From Aneurinibacillus sp. (lineage in GTDB: Bacteria; Bacillota; UBA5301; DYFA01), in NCBI GenBank assembly GCA_020725425.1, contig DYFA01000033.1, forward strand, positions 51,407 through 115,406: DNA of 64,000 nucleotides, written 5' to 3'. The notes below the pieces were generated by a model, which made no database searches, had not been told where the DNA came from, and worked only from the letters and a program-made list of their open reading frames with translations. The stretch's first letter is position 1. Each line of letters opens with the position of its first letter. A program made the translations under genes and the position numbers. This document shows positions 53,137 through 63,372 of the stretch, piece by piece.

Positions 53137-53535
53137 CTAGATGCGAAAGCCGTTGTGAACCTCGTAGACCCAATTGGCCCCGCGGTTGTTGTCCCATTGC
53201 TCCCCGTTGGTGAAACAGAAGTTCACCGCCGTGTCTGTGTCAACCGTGACGTAGGCTCCCCAACTTCCGTCGGGCAGCGGTTCCATCGGCACATTCTTGA
53301 CGTTGGTCCAGTCGCCGTACCCGTAGCCGAGATGCATAATGATCGGCTTCCCCTGGTTGACCAGCTCGCCCCGGTACTTCACCGTTATCGTTTCTCCCGC
53401 GGTCACCGGCACCGGTTCCACCTCGATCTTCTGGGTTCCGCCCAAGTCGGGCTCGCCGAATTCGACTCCGGCCTCGCCGCGCTCCGTCCTGCCGGTCGCC
53501 CGTCGGAATCTGCGACGCAGGAAGTCCAAGACCAT
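53137..53535 (-). CDS. Carbohydrate-binding module protein (CBM25-like)
   Basis: A 132-residue protein without a signal peptide. A basic N-terminus (LDFLRRRFRRATGR) is followed by one module at residues 40-130: VTAGETITVKYRGELVNQGK, PIIMHLGYGYGDWTNVKNVP, SWGAYVTVDTDTAVNFCFTN and GEQWDNNRGANWVYEVHNG. The IxMHxGYG...W and CFTNGxxWDNNxGxNW patterns are those of CBM25 starch-binding modules. ATG 53535 follows AAAGGAGGG by 6 bases. It may bind intracellular alpha-glucan. It is divergent from the giant glucan synthase gene. Confidence 0.8.
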   Translation of the reverse strand: MVLDFLRRRFRRATGRTERGEAGVEFGEPDLGGTQKIEVEPVPVTAGETITVKYRGELVNQGKPIIMHLGYGYGDWTNVKNVPMEPLPDGSWGAYVTVDTDTAVNFCFTNGEQWDNNRGANWVYEVHNGFRI

Positions 53536-53853
53536 GCCCATCCCTCCTTTCCCCGGAGCATGACCTGTCGTCAGATAGTCTCCCTCCGGCCGGACCCTCC
53601 GATTAGGAGCAGATTTCGCCCTCCCTGCCACGGCCTGCCTTTTGTGCTGGTACAAACGGTGGCGCCGGTCATCGTGAGAAAAAGTGCTGCCAAGCCTAGG
53701 ATATTGGCCCAGGATGTGGTATACTAGTCCAAAACCGGGCACAGAACTGTTCTTGGAAGCATTCGCACCCCACGCAGGCGATATGAATCTAGAAATGTGG
53801 GTAAGGCTCTTTCTTGCCCATCATGTTTTAAGTTGTGCTTGAAGGAGGCAACC
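53536..53853. other. Divergent intergenic region between CBM25 and glucan synthase genes
   Basis: No gene was seen in these 318 bases. A TATACT box at about 53719-53724 could be a -10 element for the plus strand, but no good -35 box lies at 17 bases. AAGGAGG at 53842-53848 is the ribosome site of the plus-strand gene. Confidence 0.5.
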
Positions 53854-56800
53854 GTGACTTACCTCGGCAGTTCGACAACAGTAGAAGACCTGTATCAGGC
53901 AGCGCGGGACCTGGCTATGCGGCAGGCGATCAGATACGCCCGCCGCCTGGCCTTCCCCCTGCAGCGGCAGTTGCGGCAGGACGTCCGCAGCCTGAATGCC
54001 GCGGCGGCCGCCTTTGAGGCGGCTTCCCGAGCGGGGGAGCAGATCCCGCCGGCCGCGGAATGGTTGGTCGACAACGCCTACATGGTGGCGGAACAGGCCC
54101 AGTTCATCCTGCGCCACTTCCCGGCTGGCTACTACCGGCGCCTGCCGGTCATCGCCGAAGGACCCGACCGAGGCCTGCCCCGGGTTCATGCTATCGTGCT
54201 CGCCCTGTTGGATGAGACCGGCGGGCGCTGCGATCCCGAGGTGTTGGTGGGGTATCTCCGGGCGTACCAGGAAGTCCGGCCCCTGACGATGGGCGAGTTG
54301 TGGGCCGTCCCCTTGTTCCTGCGCGTGGCGATCGTCAACAAGCTCGGCCAGGTGTTCGCCGAGATTACGCGCCACGACGCGGAGAAGCAGCAGGCCGACG
54401 CCTGGCTGAGGCGGATCGACCCCTACCTGGTCGAGGGGCGTGAAGCCGCCCGGGACGCCGTGGCCACGGCCGAAGAACACGTCAACCTGCACAATCCGGC
54501 GGTGCTGGTCCACCTCGCCCGGCGGCTGCGGGAGTATGAGACCACCCCCGCGCTCGCCCTGCGCTGGTTGGAGACCTGGGCCGTCGCCCACAACCTCTCA
54601 CTGTCCCAGTTGATCGAAGACGAGCACGGGCGCCAGGCCCGCCACCGGGTGATCGTCGAGCACCTCTTCACCAGCCTGCGCGAAGTCACCCATCTGAGCT
54701 GGGAGAACCATTTCGAGGAACTGAGTCTGGTCGAGCAGATCCTGCGCCGGGACCCGGCCCGGGTTTACGCCGAGATGGACTTCGACAGCCGCGATCAGGT
54801 GCGCCACCTGGTTGAGCGACTGGCCCGGCGATGGGGCAAATCCGAGATCGCCGTGGCGGAAGAGGCCCTGGCCCTGGCGCAGACCCAAGCCTTGACCAAC
54901 GGGACGAATCCGGCCTTGCTCACCGCCGAACAGCGCAAAGCGGAACACGTCGGGTACTACTTCTTCTACCCCGGACGCAACAGGCTCTGCCGCTCGCTCG
55001 GCAAGGCCCTGCGGCCGTGGTGCGAACCCCGGGACGTCTTGACCAGCCACCCCAACCTGACCTACTTCAGCGCCCTGACGGCGCTGGTCGCCTTCTTCCT
55101 GTACGCCGCAGTCCAGGTGCTGGCGGCGCTCCGGCTTTTCTCCCCGTCGCACCTGGTCCTGCTCGGGATAGCCCTGCTCGTGCCGGCCGGCGAATGGGCG
55201 ACGCAGGTATTGCACTGGGTGCTGATGCGTCTTGTCCCGCCCCGGCGCCTCCTTAAGCTGGAGTTCCGGCACGGGGTCCCGCCGGAGTACCGGACCATGG
55301 TGGTCATCCCGGCCCTGCTCTCCAGCGTCGCCGAGGCGGAGGAACTGACCCACCGCCTGGAGGTTCACCGCCTGGCCAACCTGGGGGAGAACATTCACTT
55401 CGCTCTGCTCACGGATTTGCCGGACGCGCCCGCGCCAGAGTTGCCGGGGGACGCCGAGATCCTCGAGACCGCCGCAAAGCGGATCGCTGCGCTCAACGCC
55501 CGGTACCCGGCGACTTGCGGCTCCTCCTTCTACCTCATGCACCGGCGGCGGCAGTGGAATCCCTGCGAAGGAGTCTGGATGGGCTGGGAGCGGAAGCGAG
55601 GCAAGCTGACCGAATTCAACGCCCTGCTCTGCGGGGATAGAGACACCAGTTTCACCCTGATCGAGGGAGACACCTCCATCCTCCCGACCGTCCGCTACGT
55701 GATCACGCTGGACGCCGACACGCAACTCCCGCGCGACGCCGCGGTCAAGCTGATCGGCGCCCTCGCCCACCCCCTGAATGCCCCGACCCTGGCTCCCGAC
55801 CGGAGCCGGGTGATCAGCGGTCACGGGCTCCTGCAGCCCCGCATCTCCATCAGCCACGCCAGCACCCAGCGCTCCTGGTTCGCCCTCCTGTGCGGCGGCA
55901 AGACAGGGCTCGACGTCTACACCTGCGCGGTCTCCGACCCCTATCAGGAGCTCTTTCAATTCGGCATCTACACCGGCAAGGGAATCTACGACGTAAAGGT
56001 CTTCGATCAGCTCCTGCGCGATCGGATACCTGACAACTCCATCCTCAGCCACGACCTCCTCGAGGGAGGCTTCCTCCGGGCCGGGCTGGTGACAGACGTC
56101 GAACTCCTGGACGACTACCCGCCGAGCTTCCTGAGCAGCCTCGCCCGGTCCCATCGCTGGGCCCGGGGCGACCTGCAGCTCCTGCCATGGCTCTGGCCCC
56201 GGGTCTGCAACCGGGCGGGCGTCAAGGTCCCGGCCCGCCTGCCGATGGTCACCCGCTGGCAGATGATCGACAACTGGCGGCGCATCATGCTGAGCCCCGT
56301 GCTATTCGGCCTGGTCCTGCTCGGCCTCGTCGTCCTGCCCGGGCGCCAGCTCCCCCTCTCCTGGCCCTTCCTGGTGGTGCTCGGAGTCTGGGTCCTCCGG
56401 TGGCTCTACAACCTCGGCGCCGGGCTGCGCCAGGGGTTGTCGCTCCCCCGCCAACTGGCCCCCTCCGCCCTGGCCGCCCTGTTTCTGCCGTACCAGGCCC
56501 TGACCATGCTGGATGCCGTGGTGCGCACCTTGTACCGGATGTGCATCTCCCGGCGCCACCTCCTGGAGTGGGTGACCTCGGCCCACGCCGGGCGGCAGAC
56601 GCCCCGGACGCTTCGGGGCACCTGGCGGCGAATGGCCGGCGGCCAGCTCCTGGTCCTCGGATCAGCCGTGGCCGTCACCGCTGCGGCCCCGCCCACCTGG
56701 CCCCTGACCTGGTCCCTGGCGGCGATCTGGCTCACCGCCCCTTTCTGGGCCTTCCTGCTCAACAAGCCGGTCCGGCAACCGAAGCCGCGGCTCAACGCGG

Positions 56801-59800
56801 ACCAGACACGCTACCTGCGGGAGATCTCCCGCCGGACCTGGCACTTCTTCACCACGGTGGCCGGGGCGGAGGACAACTGGTTGCCTCCTGACAACCTCCA
56901 GCTCGACCCGGACAACGGCGTGGCCCACCGGACCTCCCCCACGAACATCGGACTGTTCCTGGCCTCGACGACCGCTGCCCGCGACTTCGGCTACCTCACC
57001 ACCACGGAGCTTCTCGACCGGCTCGAACGGACAGTAAGCACCCTGGAGAAGCTGCCGCGCTGGCACGGCCACTTCTACAACTGGTACGACACGATCACCC
57101 TGGAGCCCCTGGAGCCGCGCTATGTCTCCACGGTGGACAGCGGGAATCTGGTCGCCTACCTCATCGCGGTCAAGGAAGCCGTGCGGGAGCGCCTGAATGG
57201 GCCGCTGGTCGACAGCCAGTCGGTACGGGGATTGCTGGACACGTGGCGCTGGGAGGCTGCCCGCTCCGGCGACCGCCGGCGGCTCGAACCCCCCGCCGCG
57301 CTCAAGCACTTCGCCGAGCACCGGCTGCGGGAGCTGGACGCCGGCGCGCCCGGGTCGCTCGCCCAGTGGTACTACACCCTGACCCTCTTGGAGGGCGACC
57401 CCGTCCTTCCCGTCTTCACGGCGAGCGTTCAGGCGGCCCGGCACGAGCTGGAGACGCTGTTTCCCTGGCTCAAGGCAGTGGCCGGGCTGGACTACCGGGA
57501 AAGCGCCCAGGCCGGCTCGGCATGGCAGATCACTTTGCCCCTCGGGCAGTTGCTCGAACGACTGGCCTGCCTCCGGAGCCTGCCGGAGGTGGTGGCCTGC
57601 GCTGAAGAACTGCCGGCGACGGCCGGATGGGGGACCGAAGGACCGCCTCCGGACGAAGCGGGAGCGCTCGAGGTGGAGTTGCGGCGACTCCTCGGCGAGT
57701 CGCGGGCGGCGGTCCTGGCCCTGAAGGAGCGCGGGGAGAGGCTCATGGCTCGGCTGGAGGCGCTCGCCGCCCAGCATGACTTCCGCCCCCTCTTCGACTG
57801 GAAGCGGCGCCTCTTCGCCATCGGTTACAACTTCTCCACCGGCAAACTCGACCCCTCATACTACGACCTGATGGCTTCGGAAGCCCGTCAGACCAGCTTC
57901 GTGGCGATCGCCCTCGGACAGGTCCCCACCCGCCACTGGTCCCAGTTGGCCCGCCTTCTGACGCTGGTGCGGTGGGTGCCGACGCTGGTCTCCTGGAGCG
58001 GCACCATGTTCGAGTACTTCCTGCCGCTCCTTCTGCTGCCCAACTATCCGAACACGCTGTGGGACCAAACGTACCGGATGGTGATCCACCGCCAGATCGC
58101 CTACGCCAAGGAGCGCGGGGTGCCCTGGGGAATCTCGGAATCGGGCTTCAACGCCCACGATTTCCAGCTCAACTACCAATATCAAGCCTTCGGTGTGCCG
58201 GGACTCGGCCTGAAGCCAGGGCTCGGCGCCGACCAGGTAATCGCTCCCTACGCCACGTTCCTGGCCGCCATGATGGAACCGGTCAAGGCCGTCAAGAACC
58301 TTCGCCTGCTCGAGGGGTTCGGCGGCCTCGGCGAGTACGGCTTCTACGAAGCGCTCGACTTCACCCCCGGCCGGGTGCCGGAGGGCGCCACCTGCGCCGT
58401 GGTCAAGAGCTACATGGTCCATCATCAGGGGATGATCCTGCTCTCCCTGGCCAACGTGCTGCTCGGTCCGCGCCTGCAGCAGCGGTTCATGGCCGACCCC
58501 CGCATGGAGGCCACCGAGTCGCTGCTCCGCGAGCGCACTCCGGCGCGGGCGCTCATCCTCTCCCAGGGACCGCCGCCGGTGGTCCAGCGCGTCACCCTGC
58601 GGGACGAGACCACCGACCTCCGGTACTTCGTCAGCGCCGACAGCGTCCTGCCGGAGGCCCGGGTCCTCTCCAACGGCCGGTACCTGGTCATGCTGAGCAA
58701 CAGCGGCGGGGGGTTCAGCCAGTGGGGCGACCTCGCCGTGACCCGCTGGCGGGAGGACCCGATTCGGGACGCCTCCGGCACCTTCCTCTACTTCCGCAAC
58801 TTGACCACCAACGCCCTCTGGTCTCCGACCCACCATCCCTGCCGCAGCGGTCCGGACGACTGCTCGATGCGCTCCTTCCTGGAGAAAGTGGTGTACGAGC
58901 GGATCGACGGCGACATCCACACCCAGATGGAAGTCTGTGTCTCGCCCGAAGTCGACGCCGAGGTGCGGAAGGTGACCCTGACCAATCGGGGCGAGACCTC
59001 GTGCATCCTGGAAGCCACGAGTTACCTGGAACCGGTCCTCTCGCCGCCGGCGGACGACGAGGCTCACCCGGCTTTCAACCGCCTGTTCGTCGAGACCGAA
59101 GTGGTGCCGGATGCCCAGGCGGTGCTGGCCCACCGCCGGCCGCGCCGCCCGGAGGGGCTCCACCCGTGGGTCGCCCATGCGATCATCGTGGAGGGGCAAA
59201 CCTTGGGGCCTCTGGAGTACGAGACCGACCGGTCGCGGTTCGTCGGCCGGGGGCGTTTCGCCCGCCTGCCCCAGGCCATCGCGACCAACCAGCGGCTCTC
59301 GGGCACCACGGGGACAGTGCTCGACCCGATTCTCTGCCTTCGCCGCCGCCTCGAGATACCGCCCGGCCAGGCGGCCCGGGTGTGGCTGGTGACGGGAGCG
59401 GCGGAATCCCGCGAGGAAGTCCTGCGGATCGTCCGACAGTTCCAACAGCCTTTCCAGCTGGCGCGCGCCTTCGAGCTGGCCTGGATCCGCAGCCGGATCG
59501 AACTGCGCTATCTCGACCTGACGCCGCGCCAGGCCAACCTGTTCCAGTGGATGGCTTCCCAGCTCTTCTACTTCAACCACTACCGCCGCGAGCGCGCCGA
59601 GGCCTGCCTCCAGAACACCAAGGGGCAGTCGGGGCTGTGGGCCTACGGCATCTCCGGCGACCTACCGATCGTGCTGGTACGGGTGTCGAGCCTGGAAGGG
59701 CTCCACCTGGTGGCGACCGTCCTGCGCGCCCATGAGTACTGGCGGTTGAAGGGCCTCCGGGTGGACCTGGTCATCCTCAACGACTCCGAGGCGAGCTACA

Positions 59801-62529
59801 AGCAGCCACTTCAGGAGGAGCTCCGACGGCTGCTCGAGAAGAGCGCCGACCGTGACCTGCTGGACCGGCCGGGCGGCGTCTTCCTCCGCTCCGCCCTGCT
59901 GATGCCGAAGTCCGACCAGGTCCTGCTGGAGACGGTCGCCCGCCTGTCGCTGCGGGCCGAGGGCGGGGACCTGGTCTCGCAACTGCAGCTCCAGGCGGAC
60001 GTCCTGGCTTTGACCGCCTTCGCTCCGGACCTGGAACTCCCGCTGCCCGCCCGTCCTCTGCCGCCCTTCACCAACCGGATCGAGTCGGTCCCGACCGAGT
60101 TGTCGGCGAACCTCCTCTTCTTCAACGGCTGGGGCGGGTTCACGCCCTCGGGGCGGGCTTACGTGCTTCACCTGGAGGACTCCGAGCTGCCGCCGGTGCC
60201 GTGGATCAACATCCTGGCCAACCCCCACTTCGGCTGCCTGGTCTCGGAGGCCGGGAGCGGATACACCTGGTCGGAGAACAGCCGCGAGCACAAGTTGACC
60301 CCGTGGTCCAACGACCCGGTCCTCGACCCGCCGGGTGAGATCTGCTACCTGCGGGACGAGGACGACGGCTCGGTCTGGTCCTTGACGGCCCTGCCCCTCC
60401 GGGAACCCGAGCCGTACGAGGTGCGGCACGGCCAGGGGTACACCGTCTTCGTTCATCACAGCCACGGTCTTGATCAGACGGGGGTGCTCTTCGTGCCGCG
60501 CCGCGACCCGCTGAAGATCCTTCGCCTCACCCTCCGGAACGACGAGGACCGGCCCCGCCGCCTCTCGGTCGCTTACTACGCCGAGTGGGTGCTCGGCGTG
60601 AGTCGCGACCGGACGGCCCCGTACCTCGTCACGGAGTGGGACCCCACAAGCCGGGCGCTGCTCGCCCGCAACGTCTACCAGGATTGGTTCCGGGGGCGGG
60701 AGGCCTTCCTCCATGTGACCTCCGATGACCCCGCAGCCAGCCTGAGCTACACCGGCGATCGGGCCGAGTTCATCGGGCGCAACCGGAGCTACTGTGATCC
60801 GGCCGGGCTCGAGCGGCCGACTCTGTCGGGCCACACCGGCGCTCTGTACGACCCGTGCGGAGCGGTGCAGCTCACTCTCACCCTCGAGCCCCATGCGGAA
60901 CGCACGGTGATCGTCCTTTTGGGAGCAGCCCGGTCGACCGCCGAGGTTCAGCAACTGGTCCAGGAGTACAGCCGCGCCGAGAAGGTCGAAGAAGCTTTCC
61001 AGGACATTCGCTCCGCCTGGGACGACCTGCTGGGGCGGGTTCAAGTCTCCACCCCCGACCCGGCGCTCGACCTTTTGGTGAACCGCTGGCTGATCTACCA
61101 GACGCTGAGTTGCCGAATGTGGGCCCGTTCGGCCTTCTATCAGTCGGGAGGGGCTTACGGCTTCCGCGACCAGCTCCAGGACTCCCTGGCCCTGCTCCAC
61201 GCCCGGCCGGACCTGACCCGCCAGCAGATCCTCCGGCACGCGGCCCACCAGTTCCGGGAGGGCGACGTCCAGCACTGGTGGCACGAGGAGATCGGCTGCG
61301 GCATCCGAACCCGCTGTTCCGACGATTATCTCTGGCTGCCGTACGCCGCCGTGCGTTACACCACCCACACCGGAGACGAGACCCTGTGGGAGGAGATGGT
61401 GCCCTTCCTCGAGGCGGAACCGTTGGCGGAAGGAGAAGACGAGCGGTACGGCCCCGCCTGCGTCTCGAGTGAGAAGGGGTCGGTCTACGAGCACTGCGTC
61501 CGGGCCATCGACCGCTCCTTGCGCCTCCTCGGCCCCCACGGCCTGCCTTTGATCGGAACCGGCGACTGGAACGACGCCCTGAACCGGGTCGGCCGCGAGG
61601 GGCGCGGGGAGAGCGTCTGGCTGGGGTGGTTTCTGTACACGGTCCTGCGGGCCTTCGCCCCGGTCTGCGCTGCCCGGGGGGACACCGCCCGGGCCACTCG
61701 CTACGACAGGGCGGCGACGCTCCTGGTTGAGGCGCTGGAGCAGTACGCCTGGGACGGGCAGTGGTACCGCCGGGCCTACAACGACCTGGGAACGCCTTTG
61801 GGATCGCTCCAGAACAACGAGTGCCAGATCGACTGCATCGCTCAGGCCTGGGCGGTCATCTCGGAGGCGGCCTCCCCCCAGAGAGCCTTGACCGCGATGG
61901 AGTCCCTTCACCATCGGCTGGTGGAACGGGACGAGGGGCTGGTCCTCCTGCTCACGCCGCCGTTCGGCGACACCGACCCCAGCCCCGGGTATATCCAGGC
62001 TTATCCGAAGGGAGTGCGCGAGAACGGCGGGCAGTACACCCACGCGGCGATCTGGGCGGTTATCGCCTGGGCCAAGCTGGGGGAGGGCAACCGGGCCTAC
62101 GAACTCCTGCGCCTGCTGAACCCGGTGTACCACGCCCGCACCACCAACGAGGCGCTGCGGTACAGAGTCGAGCCCTACGTGATGGCGGCCGACGTCTACT
62201 CGGTACCGCCCCACGTGGGCCGAGGCGGCTGGACGTGGTACACCGGCGCCGCCGGGTGGATGTACCAGGCCGTCCTCGAGTGGGTGCTGGGCATCCAGCG
62301 GCAGGGGTCACGGCTCCACCTCAGACCCTGCATCCCGGAGCAGTGGCGCAACTTCTCGGTCAGCTACCGTTACGGAAACACCCGGTACGAGATTCTGGTC
62401 GAAAACCCCCGGGGCAGGCAGACCGGAGCGGCCGCCCTGCAACTCGACGGGGCCTCCCTGGACCCCGCCGACCCCTCCATTCCCCTGGAGGACGACGGCC
62501 AGACCCATCGGGTCGTCCTGACCCTTTGA
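53854..62529 (+). CDS. Giant cyclic beta-1,2-glucan synthase-like protein (NdvB/ChvB type)
   Basis: A 2891-residue membrane enzyme. The N-terminal part is helical; membrane helices lie near 405-465, 809-860 and 928-970. A GT84-like glycosyltransferase domain sits at about 490-800: YVITLDADTQLPRDAAV with the DxD motif, HDLLEGGFLRAGLVTDVEL, and ARSHRWARGDLQLLPW like the QxxRW motif. A glucoamylase-like domain follows, about 1005-1540 (RTSPTNIGLFLASTTAARDF, VSTVDSGNLVAYLIAV). The C-terminal half is GH94 phosphorylase-like, about 1580-2880 (FRDQLQDSLALLHARP, GTGDWNDALNRVG). This is the ChvB/NdvB plan, which makes and sizes beta-1,2-glucans. GTG 53854 follows AAGGAGG by 5 bases; a start at 53797 is less likely. 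Confidence 0.9.
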   Translation: MTYLGSSTTVEDLYQAARDLAMRQAIRYARRLAFPLQRQLRQDVRSLNAAAAAFEAASRAGEQIPPAAEWLVDNAYMVAEQAQFILRHFPAGYYRRLPVIAEGPDRGLPRVHAIVLALLDETGGRCDPEVLVGYLRAYQEVRPLTMGELWAVPLFLRVAIVNKLGQVFAEITRHDAEKQQADAWLRRIDPYLVEGREAARDAVATAEEHVNLHNPAVLVHLARRLREYETTPALALRWLETWAVAHNLSLSQLIEDEHGRQARHRVIVEHLFTSLREVTHLSWENHFEELSLVEQILRRDPARVYAEMDFDSRDQVRHLVERLARRWGKSEIAVAEEALALAQTQALTNGTNPALLTAEQRKAEHVGYYFFYPGRNRLCRSLGKALRPWCEPRDVLTSHPNLTYFSALTALVAFFLYAAVQVLAALRLFSPSHLVLLGIALLVPAGEWATQVLHWVLMRLVPPRRLLKLEFRHGVPPEYRTMVVIPALLSSVAEAEELTHRLEVHRLANLGENIHFALLTDLPDAPAPELPGDAEILETAAKRIAALNARYPATCGSSFYLMHRRRQWNPCEGVWMGWERKRGKLTEFNALLCGDRDTSFTLIEGDTSILPTVRYVITLDADTQLPRDAAVKLIGALAHPLNAPTLAPDRSRVISGHGLLQPRISISHASTQRSWFALLCGGKTGLDVYTCAVSDPYQELFQFGIYTGKGIYDVKVFDQLLRDRIPDNSILSHDLLEGGFLRAGLVTDVELLDDYPPSFLSSLARSHRWARGDLQLLPWLWPRVCNRAGVKVPARLPMVTRWQMIDNWRRIMLSPVLFGLVLLGLVVLPGRQLPLSWPFLVVLGVWVLRWLYNLGAGLRQGLSLPRQLAPSALAALFLPYQALTMLDAVVRTLYRMCISRRHLLEWVTSAHAGRQTPRTLRGTWRRMAGGQLLVLGSAVAVTAAAPPTWPLTWSLAAIWLTAPFWAFLLNKPVRQPKPRLNADQTRYLREISRRTWHFFTTVAGAEDNWLPPDNLQLDPDNGVAHRTSPTNIGLFLASTTAARDFGYLTTTELLDRLERTVSTLEKLPRWHGHFYNWYDTITLEPLEPRYVSTVDSGNLVAYLIAVKEAVRERLNGPLVDSQSVRGLLDTWRWEAARSGDRRRLEPPAALKHFAEHRLRELDAGAPGSLAQWYYTLTLLEGDPVLPVFTASVQAARHELETLFPWLKAVAGLDYRESAQAGSAWQITLPLGQLLERLACLRSLPEVVACAEELPATAGWGTEGPPPDEAGALEVELRRLLGESRAAVLALKERGERLMARLEALAAQHDFRPLFDWKRRLFAIGYNFSTGKLDPSYYDLMASEARQTSFVAIALGQVPTRHWSQLARLLTLVRWVPTLVSWSGTMFEYFLPLLLLPNYPNTLWDQTYRMVIHRQIAYAKERGVPWGISESGFNAHDFQLNYQYQAFGVPGLGLKPGLGADQVIAPYATFLAAMMEPVKAVKNLRLLEGFGGLGEYGFYEALDFTPGRVPEGATCAVVKSYMVHHQGMILLSLANVLLGPRLQQRFMADPRMEATESLLRERTPARALILSQGPPPVVQRVTLRDETTDLRYFVSADSVLPEARVLSNGRYLVMLSNSGGGFSQWGDLAVTRWREDPIRDASGTFLYFRNLTTNALWSPTHHPCRSGPDDCSMRSFLEKVVYERIDGDIHTQMEVCVSPEVDAEVRKVTLTNRGETSCILEATSYLEPVLSPPADDEAHPAFNRLFVETEVVPDAQAVLAHRRPRRPEGLHPWVAHAIIVEGQTLGPLEYETDRSRFVGRGRFARLPQAIATNQRLSGTTGTVLDPILCLRRRLEIPPGQAARVWLVTGAAESREEVLRIVRQFQQPFQLARAFELAWIRSRIELRYLDLTPRQANLFQWMASQLFYFNHYRRERAEACLQNTKGQSGLWAYGISGDLPIVLVRVSSLEGLHLVATVLRAHEYWRLKGLRVDLVILNDSEASYKQPLQEELRRLLEKSADRDLLDRPGGVFLRSALLMPKSDQVLLETVARLSLRAEGGDLVSQLQLQADVLALTAFAPDLELPLPARPLPPFTNRIESVPTELSANLLFFNGWGGFTPSGRAYVLHLEDSELPPVPWINILANPHFGCLVSEAGSGYTWSENSREHKLTPWSNDPVLDPPGEICYLRDEDDGSVWSLTALPLREPEPYEVRHGQGYTVFVHHSHGLDQTGVLFVPRRDPLKILRLTLRNDEDRPRRLSVAYYAEWVLGVSRDRTAPYLVTEWDPTSRALLARNVYQDWFRGREAFLHVTSDDPAASLSYTGDRAEFIGRNRSYCDPAGLERPTLSGHTGALYDPCGAVQLTLTLEPHAERTVIVLLGAARSTAEVQQLVQEYSRAEKVEEAFQDIRSAWDDLLGRVQVSTPDPALDLLVNRWLIYQTLSCRMWARSAFYQSGGAYGFRDQLQDSLALLHARPDLTRQQILRHAAHQFREGDVQHWWHEEIGCGIRTRCSDDYLWLPYAAVRYTTHTGDETLWEEMVPFLEAEPLAEGEDERYGPACVSSEKGSVYEHCVRAIDRSLRLLGPHGLPLIGTGDWNDALNRVGREGRGESVWLGWFLYTVLRAFAPVCAARGDTARATRYDRAATLLVEALEQYAWDGQWYRRAYNDLGTPLGSLQNNECQIDCIAQAWAVISEAASPQRALTAMESLHHRLVERDEGLVLLLTPPFGDTDPSPGYIQAYPKGVRENGGQYTHAAIWAVIAWAKLGEGNRAYELLRLLNPVYHARTTNEALRYRVEPYVMAADVYSVPPHVGRGGWTWYTGAAGWMYQAVLEWVLGIQRQGSRLHLRPCIPEQWRNFSVSYRYGNTRYEILVENPRGRQTGAAALQLDGASLDPADPSIPLEDDGQTHRVVLTL

Positions 62530-62555
62530 CAAGGCGTTGGAGGGTGTGCTATACT
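62526..62555 (+). promoter_or_regulatory. Sigma-70-type promoter of tRNA-Glu
   Basis: TTGACA (62526-62531) and TATACT (62550-62555) are 18 bases apart, 14 bases before the tRNA. The TTGACA box includes the TGA stop codon of the glucan synthase gene. Confidence 0.85.
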
Positions 62556-62569
62556 CTGACTTGTCTTGG

Positions 62570-62645
62570 GGCCCCATCGTCTAGTGGCCTAGGACGCCGC
62601 CCTCTCACGGCGGTGACAGGGGTTCGAATCCCCTTGGGGCTACCA
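62570..62645 (+). tRNA. tRNA-Glu (anticodon CTC)
   Basis: A 76-base tRNA. The acceptor GGCCCCA pairs with TGGGGCT (G1-U72 wobble), followed by A73 and an encoded CCA. The D-arm is TCGTCTAGTGGCCTAGGAC, typical of tRNA-Glu. The anticodon stem CCGCC/GGCGG encloses the loop CTCTCAC, giving CTC (codon GAG). The T-arm is AGGGGTTCGAATCCCCT. Confidence 0.95.
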
Positions 62646-62656
62646 AATGAATGCGG

Positions 62657-62702
62657 GAAGCGAGGCTTGGCAATTAAGCGCCGAACCCGCTTCTTTCGTT
62701 TT
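62657..62702 (+). terminator. Possible terminator behind tRNA-Glu
   Basis: GAAGCG (62657-62662) pairs with CGCTTC (62688-62693), enclosing a smaller GGCTT/AAGCGCC-like stem, followed by TTTCGTTTT. The stem is imperfect, so confidence is moderate. Confidence 0.5.
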
Positions 62703-62860
62703 CTGGAACTGTATGAGAGTGGCTCGGCCCACTCCATGAGCGCTTCTCCGGCGACGGTGTCGCGCCCCGGCCAACGGGCTGGAATATTCCATCAAGACTT
62801 TGAACACATTTTCGGAAGACCGGATCCCTCGACGCGACTTTCCGGGAGGAGACCAAGCCA

Positions 62861-63334
62861 ATGCCCAGAGAGCTGATCCCCTACGTGACAGCAACGTACA
62901 CCGCCATCTTCGCGTTGCTGGTCATCGCGCTCGTGCCCAGAGAGGACATACGTAAGCTGGCGATTCACGGGATGGTCTTCGGCGCAATTGTTGACGTACT
63001 CGTTATTGCCTCCGGCAAGCTCCTTGGTGCATTCGAGTACGTTGACCATGGGCCTCTCGTCTGGCTGGGCCTGCCGTTCTTTGCCCCGATTTCGTGGGCA
63101 CTCTTTTTCATCATGTACTTCTATTTTTTGCCGGAGAAGCGGCCGTGGAACTACGTCTACACGGCTCTGGGCATAATCTACAGTGTCCTGTTCGGAAACC
63201 TTCTCGTAAACCTGGGGATAATGAGGTACTTCTCTGACCAAACCTGGGTGCGCCTCCTGTTGGCGCTCGCCGTCTTCACACCGTGGTTCGCGGGCGCGAC
63301 CTGGGGCTACTACAGGCTGAGGAAACACTTGTAG
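62861..63334 (+). CDS. Membrane protein of unknown function
   Basis: A 157-residue protein with five hydrophobic segments: TATYTAIFALLVIALVP, MVFGAIVDVLVIASG, GPLVWLGLPFFAPISWALFF, YVYTALGIIYSVLFGNLLVN and LLLALAVFTPWFAGATWGYY. It resembles small membrane proteins of spore-formers (CBO0543-like), but this is a weak match. GGGAGGAG precedes the ATG at a good distance. Its codon use is less GC-rich than the neighbours, and it lies between a tRNA gene and gene fragments, so it may have come by transfer. Confidence 0.65.
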   Translation: MPRELIPYVTATYTAIFALLVIALVPREDIRKLAIHGMVFGAIVDVLVIASGKLLGAFEYVDHGPLVWLGLPFFAPISWALFFIMYFYFLPEKRPWNYVYTALGIIYSVLFGNLLVNLGIMRYFSDQTWVRLLLALAVFTPWFAGATWGYYRLRKHL

Positions 63335-63372
63335 GGCTGAGTCGGAAAGCCCTCTCCCCGCCTTGAGCCATG

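Noticed and set aside
53719..53724. TATACT box upstream of the glucan synthase gene as a promoter
   Set aside because: No acceptable -35 box at 16-18 bases; kept only as a remark on the intergenic region.
56187..56891. Alternative plus- and minus-strand frames inside the giant gene
   Set aside because: Products are Pro/Arg/Gly-rich with no motifs, while the long frame carries continuous GT84- and GH94-like signatures.
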